From an uncultured Collinsella sp. (GTDB lineage: Bacteria > Actinomycetota > Coriobacteriia > Coriobacteriales > Coriobacteriaceae), in contig UROA01000032.1 in the NCBI GenBank assembly GCA_900549355.1, positions 1 to 14,983 of the forward strand: a stretch of DNA of 14,983 bases, read 5' to 3'. The position numbers were made by a program, and so were the translations under genes. The notes beneath the pieces are model-generated. The model was not told where the DNA came from. It was given only the letters and a program-made list of their open reading frames with translations, and made no database searches. Positions 1 through 5,581 of this stretch are shown here, in pieces. How positions within the stretch are numbered: position 1 is the stretch's first letter; every line of letters starts with the position of its first letter.

Positions 1-18
1 CCGCCCCGTTTGGGGCGG
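1..18 (-). terminator. candidate hairpin downstream of the BceS-type kinase gene
   Basis: A perfect 7-bp stem with a 4-nt loop (CCGCCCC GTTT GGGGCGG) starts at the first base of the window, 35 nt past the stop codon of the kinase gene on the minus strand. A second copy of the right half (GTTTGGGGCGGC) lies at 27-38. Position and GC content fit a terminator, but the tract that would follow it on the minus strand lies outside the window, so a T-run cannot be confirmed. Confidence 0.35.
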
Positions 19-53
19 CACGTTTTGTTTGGGGCGGCCGTTTGCCGTGTGCG

Positions 54-1097
54 TTACTCAAAGTATTGGAACTTGTTGGTTGAGAAGGCAAACGTGACGA
101 CGAAGCCTTCGCTGGGCTCGGACGCTGCGGTGACGTCGATGCCCATCTTGGAGCACAGGCGCGCCACCAGGTAGAGGCCAATACCCGTTGCACGCTTGGT
201 GGTGCGACCGTTGTCGCCGGTAAAGCCCTTCTCGAACACGCGCGGCAGGTCTGCCGCACACACGCCGCAGCCGTTGTCCGCGACGGTAAGCTCGATGCGC
301 TCGCTCGCCAGACCCTCGTCCAGCAACGCACCCGAAAACACGATCTTTGCGCCGTCCTCACGCGCATATTTAATGCTGTTCTGAATGAGCTGGCCCAGAA
401 TAAACTCGAGCCATTTCTCGTCGGTAAAGACCTCAAAGTCGAGGTTCTCGCACACCGGAGCCACGTGCGCCGCGATAAGCTCGCGCGCGTTGGCTTTAAT
501 CGCGCCCGTCACCAAGGTCTTGAGATCCCAGCGGCGAATCAGGTAGTCGCGCTCCACGACTTCCGAGCGCGCATAGTACAGAGCTTGGTCGATATAGCGC
601 TCCACGCGGGCAAGCTCGCGTGCCAGATCGTCCACGCGCGACAGGTCGTCTTCGCTACCGTCCAGGTTTTCCAAAATCAGATGGGCCGCCGCCAGGGGCA
701 GCTTGGCCTCATGGACCCAGCTCTCGATATAGTCGCGATAGTCATCGGTCTGACGGCGGCCTTCGGCAACCTCGTCGCAAGCGGCTTTGCCCACCCGGCG
801 CAAGACCTCGTACTCGAGCTCGCCCTCGGCATAGGTCGGGCATTGCACCATCTCCTGCACCCATGCGGGACTCTCGAGCTCCTCTGCCGCGCGCTCCAAC
901 TGACGCAGAAAACGGCGACGGCGAGCGTACTCGATCACGATGCCGAGCATACCAAAGATAAAGGACACGCCAACCGCCACGACCACGATAGAAACGGGTG
1001 CACCGGCGACCGTCAGCACAAAGCAGCTCAGCAGCACGCCGCACGTCCACACGGCGACGGGAAGCAGCGCGTCTTTAAAGAACTTGGCAAACGACAT
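54..1097 (-). CDS. sensor histidine kinase, BceS/intramembrane-sensing type
   Basis: A 347-residue membrane kinase that should autophosphorylate on a histidine and pass phosphate to the regulator encoded just upstream. Two membrane helices lie at about residues 10-31 and 34-56 with almost no extracytoplasmic loop, the hallmark of intramembrane-sensing kinases. The H-box reads YIESWVHEAKLPLAA with His129, close to the BceS consensus (FIESWVHEIKTP). The N-box is QLIQNSIKYA, the G1 box ADNGCGV, the F-box VFEKGFTG and the G2 box TGIGLYLV. The start follows AGGGG with 6 nt spacing and lies 9 nt after the regulator stop, so the two are co-transcribed. BceS kinases usually sense antimicrobial peptides through a BceAB ABC transporter; none is visible, though the left edge cuts the view. 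Kinase assignment is firm; the stimulus is inference. Confidence 0.93.
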   Translation of the reverse strand: MSFAKFFKDALLPVAVWTCGVLLSCFVLTVAGAPVSIVVVAVGVSFIFGMLGIVIEYARRRRFLRQLERAAEELESPAWVQEMVQCPTYAEGELEYEVLRRVGKAACDEVAEGRRQTDDYRDYIESWVHEAKLPLAAAHLILENLDGSEDDLSRVDDLARELARVERYIDQALYYARSEVVERDYLIRRWDLKTLVTGAIKANARELIAAHVAPVCENLDFEVFTDEKWLEFILGQLIQNSIKYAREDGAKIVFSGALLDEGLASERIELTVADNGCGVCAADLPRVFEKGFTGDNGRTTKRATGIGLYLVARLCSKMGIDVTAASEPSEGFVVTFAFSTNKFQYFE

Positions 1098-1106
1098 AGC
1101 CGGCCC

Positions 1107-1778
1107 CTAGACCGAATAGCCTTGGCCGCGGTGCGTCGTCAAATACCCCTTGATGCCGATTTTTTCGAGCGTGGTGCGCAGGCGGTTGATGTTGACGGTA
1201 AGCGTATTGTCGTCCACGAAGGCGTCGGAGTCCCACAGATCCTGCATGATGGCCGAGCGCGAAACAATCTTGCCCGCGCGGCTCAGAAGCAGCGAGAGAA
1301 TACGCAGTTCGTTTTTTGTGAGCTCGGTGCTGGTGCCCGTTTGCGTGTTGGTGACCATGGAGCGTGCGAGGTCGAGCTCCAGTCCCTTGTGGACGAGCGT
1401 GCTGCGCTCGCCCGCCGCCGCGGTGCGACGCAGCAAGGCATTGATGCGCGCCACGAGCACACGGGCGCTGTAGGGCTTGGGAACAAAGTCGTCCGCGCCG
1501 AGCGTCATGGCCATGACCTCGTCGATCTCGGTCGTGCGCGACGTGAGGACGATGATGGGAACCTCGGATTCGCGGCGAACCTCGTGGCAGATATGCTGGC
1601 CGTCCTTGACGGGAAGCGTGAGGTCGAGCAGCACCAGGTCGGGCGCGGCGGCGAGAATATCGCGCGAGACATGCTCAAACGATTCGCACGCCTCAACCTC
1701 AAAACCGGCGCGGGCAAGGATGTCGATAAGCTCACGACGAATGGGCTCGTCGTCCTCAACGACATAGATCAGCGCCAT
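1107..1778 (-). CDS. OmpR/PhoB-family response regulator, partner of the BceS-type kinase
   Basis: A 223-residue cytoplasmic DNA-binding regulator. The N-terminal receiver domain (about 1-118) has acidic pocket residues Glu8-Asp9-Asp10, phospho-acceptor Asp52 (LVLLDLTLP), Thr79 and Lys101 (FVPKPY). A winged-helix output domain (about 128-223) ends with a typical TTHRGQGYSV wing. The start at 1778 is preferred over an in-frame ATG four codons upstream: the Shine-Dalgarno GGGAGG lies just before it, overlaps that upstream ATG, and the protein then begins MALIYVVEDDE as in the family. It is first in a two-gene operon with the kinase. BceR-like regulators normally control a transporter operon; the target here is unknown. 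No missing key residue. Confidence 0.93.
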   Translation of the reverse strand: MALIYVVEDDEPIRRELIDILARAGFEVEACESFEHVSRDILAAAPDLVLLDLTLPVKDGQHICHEVRRESEVPIIVLTSRTTEIDEVMAMTLGADDFVPKPYSARVLVARINALLRRTAAAGERSTLVHKGLELDLARSMVTNTQTGTSTELTKNELRILSLLLSRAGKIVSRSAIMQDLWDSDAFVDDNTLTVNINRLRTTLEKIGIKGYLTTHRGQGYSV

Positions 1779-1816
1779 GTGTCCTCCCATTTCGCGTAAC
1801 TTGCACCTTCCACACC

Positions 1817-1846
1817 ATTATGCCCACAGCGTCGCGAGTACACGCC
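1817..1846 (-). promoter_or_regulatory. candidate promoter of the BceRS-like operon
   Basis: On the minus strand a CATAAT -10-like hexamer (complement at 1817-1822) matches TATAAT in five of six positions and would put the transcript start about 32 nt before the regulator start codon. The -35 region at 1840-1846 is poor (GGCGTG/GCGTGT). Support rests on the -10 box and spacing only. Confidence 0.3.
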
Positions 1847-1926
1847 TCGCGCGGTGCCAGGTGACAGAACTGTTCGCGAGCGGGGCCGTTTTGTCCGCCT
1901 CGCACTCGCAGCGGTGGCGGGGACCA

Positions 1927-1963
1927 AAATGATTCTTTAATCCCCGTCCCAGAAACATCATTT
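1927..1963. repeat. inverted repeat overlapping the stop codon of the 1962-2693 gene
   Basis: AAATGAT (1927-1933) and ATCATTT (1957-1963) form a perfect 7-bp inverted pair; the right arm overlaps the stop codon of the minus-strand gene. The 23-nt middle part includes a nested CCCCGTCCC stretch, which can pair with GGCGGGGA just upstream (1918-1923 region) with one bulge. It may act as a weak terminator or be a copy of an intergenic repeat. No T-run follows on the minus strand. Confidence 0.35.
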
Positions 1964-2693
1964 AGCGGCGGGCACGGAGCTTTTCGTAGCCTTCGGCGAA
2001 GAAGGCGACCGTGGCGGCGTCGGAGTCGGCGGCGTCGGAGTCGGCGGCGGCAACCACACCGTGCTCGTCGCTCACCAGGAACAGGGCACCCTTGAGCTGC
2101 GCGGGAATATCTACGCGCGTGACCGGGATGCCCTTGGTCTGGGCCAGCTGCTCAATGAGCGTCGCCGTGCCGCACAGGCACTCGTCCTCCGGCGCCACAA
2201 AGGCCAGCTCACCGTCGTTGACGGCAGCGAGCAGCTCAGGCGCCACGCCGGTCTCGTCGGCCTCGGAGCGGGCCTCGGCGGAGCGGGCACGCAGCGCCTT
2301 GGCCGAGGTGTCAGCCAGCGGCTCGTCCTCCCCCACCGTCATGGCGGCATTGCCGTTGACATCGATCACCAGCATGAGCACGCCGTCGTGCGCAGTGTAA
2401 TCGCCCTCGGCAAGCGACCACTCAACGTGCTGCTTGGCCCAGCTGAGCATGTTATGGGTAAGCGGCTCGCCCTGCACCAGGCGCTCGGACAGTGCGCGAA
2501 TGTGGCGGTTGAGCATGGGCACCTTTTTGTTGGACATGCGCCAACGGCAGACAAGCGCGGGCTTGTCGAGCGTGAACTTCTCGACCGCCTCCTGATTGGC
2601 GCAAAAGTCCTCGTACGCACGCTGATCCTCGGCATTGCCAAACAGCTCGGCATCATCAATCTGGGGCATGGTCATACCTTTCGTGTTAGTCAT
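1962..2693 (-). CDS. hypothetical protein of unknown function, 243 residues
   Basis: I do not recognise a family. The predicted protein is soluble and acidic, with no signal peptide and no membrane segment. The N-terminal third (NAEDQRAYEDFC, FTLDKPALVCRWRM, NRHIRALSERL) looks helical; the middle has LMLVIDVNGNAAMTVGED, like a beta-hairpin; the C-terminal third holds GELAFVAPEDECLCGTATL and GALFLVSDEHGVVAA. Near the C-terminus a five-residue unit (ADSDA) is tandemly duplicated. Two starts are credible: 2693 (GAGGA just upstream) or the ATG at 2669 (AAAGG with 7 nt spacing, protein beginning MPQIDDAELFG). It lies downstream of purH on the same strand, but a strong terminator ends 16 nt before the start, so its expression may be conditional. 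Codon use matches its neighbours. Confidence 0.75.
   Translation of the reverse strand: MTNTKGMTMPQIDDAELFGNAEDQRAYEDFCANQEAVEKFTLDKPALVCRWRMSNKKVPMLNRHIRALSERLVQGEPLTHNMLSWAKQHVEWSLAEGDYTAHDGVLMLVIDVNGNAAMTVGEDEPLADTSAKALRARSAEARSEADETGVAPELLAAVNDGELAFVAPEDECLCGTATLIEQLAQTKGIPVTRVDIPAQLKGALFLVSDEHGVVAAADSDAADSDAATVAFFAEGYEKLRARR
2016..2045 (-). repeat. perfect 15-bp tandem duplication inside a coding region
   Basis: GGCGTCGGAGTCGGC occurs twice head to tail (2016-2030 and 2031-2045). In the minus-strand gene it encodes two copies of a five-residue Ala/Asp/Ser unit, so the frame is kept. It looks like a slipped-strand duplication near the C-terminus. Confidence 0.9.
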
Positions 2694-2709
2694 TCCGTCC
2701 TCTTATACC

Positions 2710-2745
2710 AAAAAGACGGCCCTCCAAACGGAGCAGCCGTCTTTT
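2710..2745 (-). terminator. strong intrinsic terminator between purH and the 1962-2693 gene
   Basis: AAAAGACGGC (2711-2720) pairs perfectly with GCCGTCTTTT (2736-2745), and an inner CTCC/GGAG stem with an AAAC loop extends the hairpin. On the minus strand it is followed by a run of five T. It would end transcripts coming from purH. Because the arms carry A and T runs, it could also work on the plus strand. It lies only 16 nt before the start at 2693. Confidence 0.85.
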
Positions 2746-2785
2746 GCGGAGATTATTTTGACGATATGGTCAGGCGACCGATCAG

Positions 2786-2815
2786 CTTAATGGGATAGAA
2801 CAACATCCCATTAAG
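2786..2815. repeat. perfect 11-bp inverted repeat in the purH 3' region
   Basis: CTTAATGGGAT (2786-2796) and ATCCCATTAAG (2805-2815) are perfect inverted copies around an 8-nt loop. As RNA on the minus strand this is a stable stem without a T-run, placed between the long purH-proximal hairpin and the terminator at 2710-2745. It could also be a protein-binding palindrome. Confidence 0.7.
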
Positions 2816-2817
2816 GG

Positions 2818-2912
2818 TTTTCCAAGTGCCCGAGATTGCCCCGAAAGAGGAGCGCCGCGTACTAAATGTACGCAAGCGACGGTTTGAGGGGCAAGGTCGG
2901 GTGCTTGGGAAA
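2818..2912. repeat. 95-nt imperfect inverted repeat directly after purH
   Basis: The left arm (2818-2842) and right arm (2888-2912) can pair at 23 of 25 positions, counting three G-T pairs, with a single 2-nt internal mismatch. Inside lies a second stem, GCGTAC (2857-2862) and GTACGC (2868-2873), with a TAAAT loop. The right arm ends 4 nt from the purH stop codon, so on the purH transcript the structure begins at once after translation ends. It could be a structured RNA, an mRNA-stabilising 3' hairpin or a dispersed genomic palindrome. I infer no specific function. Confidence 0.75.
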
Positions 2913-2916
2913 GCCT

Positions 2917-4524
2917 CTAGTGCCTAAAATGCCTGGCCCCCGTGAAGACCATCGCGATGCCATGCTCATTGCAGGCCTGGATGCTTTCGTCGTCGCGCTT
3001 GGAGCCGCCGGGCTGAATGATGCAGGTCACGCCGTGCGCGGCAAGCACGTCGACGTTGTCGCGGAACGGGAAGAATGCGTCGCTTGCGCAGGCAAAGCCG
3101 CCCTTCTCCACGCCCTCGCGCTCGCAGAAGTCCTCGGCACGCTCGCAGGCCAGCAGCGCAGAGTCAACGCGGTTGGGCTGACCCGGACCCATGCCAATGC
3201 CGGCCTTGCCCTTGGAGACCAGGATGGCGTTGGACTTAACGCCCTTGCAGACCTTCCAGGCAAACTCGAGCTCGGCCATCTCGGCGTCGGTGGGCTTGCG
3301 GTCGGTGGGGAACGTAAAGGTCGCGGGATCCTCGGTCACGTGGTCGACTTCCTGCACCAGCATGCCACCGTCGACGGAGCGCAGCTCCACCTGGGCGCCG
3401 TGGTCCACGCCGCCGGTAGCCAGCACGCGCAGGTTGGGGCGCTTAGCCATGCGCTCGAGTGCCTCGGCAGTGTAGCTCGGGGCGATGATGACCTCGACGA
3501 ACTGCTTGTTCTGATCGGCGAAGTGCTCAACCAGATCAAAGGGAACCTCGCGGTTGCAGGCGATGATGCCGCCAAAGGCGCTCTTGGGATCGCAGGCGAA
3601 GGCGCGGTCGTAGGCGGCCGTGATGTCCCCGGCAACGGCGGAACCGCAGGGGTTCTGGTGCTTGAGGATCACGCAGGCCGGCTCGTCGAACTCGCGGACC
3701 AGGTTCCAAGCGGCGTCGGCATCCAGATAGTTGTTGTAGCTGAGCGGCTTGCCCTGGATCTGCTCGGAGCCCACGAGCGGGAACTGCGAGCTCGCGGTGT
3801 TCTCGCAGCCCTCGGCAAAGCGGTAGACCGTAGCCTTCTGCTGAGGATTCTCGCCATAGCGCAGGTCGTCGACCTTCTCCAGCGAGATCTCGAGCTTGGC
3901 AGAGGTGTCCGCCACGTCGCTTGCCTGGGCGGCAAGCCAACGGGAGATAGCCGTGTCGTAGGCGGCGGTGGTCTGGTAGACCTTCACCTGCAGGCGACGA
4001 CGGGTGGAAAGCGTGGTGCAGCCACCGGTCTCGCGCATCTCAGCCAGGACGGCGCCGTAGTCGGCCGGGTCGGAGATGACGGTAACGCTCGCGGCGTTCT
4101 TAGCGGCAGAGCGCAGCATGGAGGGGCCACCGATGTCGATGTGCTCGATGGCATCCGCGAAGGTGACCTCGGGGTTGGCGACGGTCTTCTCGAACTCGTA
4201 CAGGTTGACGACGACCAGGTCGATCAGCTTGATGCCGTGCTGAGCGGCCTCCTGCATGTGCTGCTCGGAATCGCGACGGGCAAGCAGCGCGCCGTGAACC
4301 TTGGGATGCAGCGTCTTGACGCGGCCGTCCATCATCTCGGGATAGCCCGTGAACTCCTCGATGGGGGTTACGGGAACGCCCGCGTCCTCGATGGCACGAG
4401 CCGTGCCGCCCGTAGAGATGATCTCGACGCCAAAGTCGTCAACCAGCGTCCGTGCGAAATCGACGACGCCCGTCTTATCGGTAACCGAGATCAACGCGCG
4501 TGCGATCTTCACATCAGATCCCAT
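2917..4524 (-). CDS. purH: bifunctional AICAR transformylase / IMP cyclohydrolase
   Basis: A cytoplasmic enzyme for the last two steps of purine synthesis: it transfers a formyl group from 10-formyl-tetrahydrofolate to AICAR, then closes the ring to give IMP. Its 535 residues match the usual length. The N-terminal cyclohydrolase domain (about 1-150) shows ALISVTDKTG, ISTGGTA, MMDGRVKTLHPKVHG and HIDIGGPSMLRSAAKN. The C-terminal transformylase domain has RYGENPQQKA, the catalytic Lys288-His289 in ILKHQNPCGSA, KSAFGGI and a terminal VFTGARHFRH. The start is set by AGGAGG with about 5 nt spacing. It stands alone on its strand, with no other pur gene in view. A 7-bp palindrome lies 75 nt upstream, and three hairpins including a terminator lie downstream. 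Confidence 0.98.
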   Translation of the reverse strand: MGSDVKIARALISVTDKTGVVDFARTLVDDFGVEIISTGGTARAIEDAGVPVTPIEEFTGYPEMMDGRVKTLHPKVHGALLARRDSEQHMQEAAQHGIKLIDLVVVNLYEFEKTVANPEVTFADAIEHIDIGGPSMLRSAAKNAASVTVISDPADYGAVLAEMRETGGCTTLSTRRRLQVKVYQTTAAYDTAISRWLAAQASDVADTSAKLEISLEKVDDLRYGENPQQKATVYRFAEGCENTASSQFPLVGSEQIQGKPLSYNNYLDADAAWNLVREFDEPACVILKHQNPCGSAVAGDITAAYDRAFACDPKSAFGGIIACNREVPFDLVEHFADQNKQFVEVIIAPSYTAEALERMAKRPNLRVLATGGVDHGAQVELRSVDGGMLVQEVDHVTEDPATFTFPTDRKPTDAEMAELEFAWKVCKGVKSNAILVSKGKAGIGMGPGQPNRVDSALLACERAEDFCEREGVEKGGFACASDAFFPFRDNVDVLAAHGVTCIIQPGGSKRDDESIQACNEHGIAMVFTGARHFRH

Positions 4525-4598
4525 GCAGTCCTCCTGTCTGGTACGCCGCCGTGCTCTGTGAGTCGGTGATACGTCGATCTGCAGCGCTCGCGCAGCGG

Positions 4599-4620
4599 CA
4601 TTGAAAATACTGATTCAATG
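4599..4620. promoter_or_regulatory. palindromic site in the purH leader/promoter region, operator candidate
   Basis: CATTGAA (4599-4605) and TTCAATG (4614-4620) are perfect inverted copies separated by 8 nt, an arrangement typical of dimeric repressor sites. It lies 75-96 nt before the purH start and about 180 nt before the divergent acetyltransferase gene. No regulator can be named from the sequence. AT content is locally raised in a GC-rich region, which supports a promoter/operator role. Confidence 0.4.
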
Positions 4621-4800
4621 TAGCGCATCGAGCGCGACGTTGCACCCCGCAACGCGCGGCTGTGCAGAAAAAGCTTCGAGCGGGGGTTGCAGGAGCGCCA
4701 CTGGGCACGGTGAGTTGATGGAACACAGGGGCACCATAATTAGATGCCAATGGCGTGGTAGAACTGTGCTCGATATGCATCCGCAATAGAAAGAGGCACC

Positions 4801-5442
4801 ATGGTCTCGCGGGTTCTCTACCGACCGTTTGATACCGAAGACTTCGACGCCATCGCGCTGATTCTGCAGCAGCTTTGGCATAACAATTCGGATAACGATG
4901 AGTACAACCGCCTTGAGGCCGCGTGCGACCTCGCCTATTGCCTTTCGTCGTCGACGTTTTCACAGGTTGCCGTAATCGACGGTCAGGCGCGTGGCATTTC
5001 GCTCGCGCGTGCGGGACAGAGCTCCGGCGCCACTATCAACGAGCATTGGATGGATACCGAACGCGCGCTGCTATCGCAGATGCGTGAGCTAGAGCCCGAT
5101 GCGTGCGCCGAGTATCTCTCGTTTGTGCGCGCAACCATCCGAACCAACAACCGCCTGCTCGAGAGCAGCCCGTTGCCGCACGACAACGAGGTCACGCTGC
5201 TTGCCGTGGATCGCGATGTCCATGGCCTGGGCGTTGGCACGGTTCTGCTCGATGCCGCCGTCTCGCACCTGTCCTCGCTTGGAGCGACGAGGGCGCACCT
5301 GTACACCGACTCCAACTGCTCGTGGAAGTTCTACGAGCTGCACGGCTTTAAGCGCACGGCCACGCACCGCGCCAACCGCGAAGAGCGCCGTCACGACATG
5401 CCGCGCGAAAGCTTCCTCTACGAACTCGATCTAACAGCCTAA
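4801..5442 (+). CDS. GNAT-family N-acetyltransferase
   Basis: A 213-residue cytoplasmic protein of the GNAT fold, transferring an acyl group from acyl-CoA to an amine on an unknown substrate. The central beta-strand and pyrophosphate-binding loop read EVTLLAVDRDVHGLGVGTVLLDAA at about residues 130-153, containing the R/Q-x-x-G-x-G/A type signature (HGLGVG). It is followed by ATRAHLYTDSNCSWKFYELHGFKR, the late GNAT motif with FYE.HGF. The N-terminal region (YRPFDTEDFDAIALILQQLW) fits the first helices. The start follows AAAGAGG with 4 nt spacing. It is monocistronic, divergent from purH and convergent with the DUF2207 gene. A CATAAT box lies at 4735-4740 but has no good -35. Family call is sure, the substrate is not. 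Confidence 0.92.
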   Translation: MVSRVLYRPFDTEDFDAIALILQQLWHNNSDNDEYNRLEAACDLAYCLSSSTFSQVAVIDGQARGISLARAGQSSGATINEHWMDTERALLSQMRELEPDACAEYLSFVRATIRTNNRLLESSPLPHDNEVTLLAVDRDVHGLGVGTVLLDAAVSHLSSLGATRAHLYTDSNCSWKFYELHGFKRTATHRANREERRHDMPRESFLYELDLTA

Positions 5443-5457
5443 ACCCAGCAGCCATAC

Positions 5458-5500
5458 CTAGTCATTTAGGGATGTTCCCAGTAATTAGTCGTTGGGGACA
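5458..5500. repeat. paired intergenic repeat, copy A
   Basis: Two related units, TAGTCATTTAGGGATGTTC (from 5459) and TAGTCGTTGGGGACAGCC (from 5486), begin exactly 27 nt apart. The same pattern, also 27 nt apart and in the same orientation, recurs at 7646-7692 on the other side of the DUF2207 gene. Shared consensus is TAGYCRTT followed by a GGGAY core. It resembles short dispersed repeats that I associate with Collinsella intergenic regions. Confidence 0.6.
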
Positions 5501-5523
5501 GCCTTCGTAGGTAGCGCATAAAA

Positions 5524-5569
5524 ATGGGATGGGCTTTCCCCGACGGCTGTCGAGAAAAGCCCATCCCAT
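5524..5569 (-). terminator. intrinsic terminator of the DUF2207 gene
   Basis: ATGGGATGGGCTTT (5524-5537) and AAAGCCCATCCCAT (5556-5569) are perfect 14-bp arms, and an inner CGAC/GTCG stem with a GGCT loop caps the hairpin. On the minus strand the stem runs into ATTTTTATG, a clear T-tract. It lies 12 nt past the stop codon of the 5582-7525 gene. On the plus strand no T-run follows, so termination of the convergent acetyltransferase transcript here would be weak. Confidence 0.85.
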
Positions 5570-5581
5570 AATCTACGACCG

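Noticed and set aside
465..1799. A 444-codon open frame on the plus strand across the kinase and regulator genes
   Set aside because: It lies opposite two well-supported genes on the minus strand; composition is His/Arg/Ala-rich shadow sequence with no ribosome-binding site.
2866..4569. A 567-codon open frame on the plus strand, opposite purH
   Set aside because: It is antisense to a clear purH gene, has no ribosome-binding site and no recognisable domains; long antisense frames are common in GC-rich DNA.
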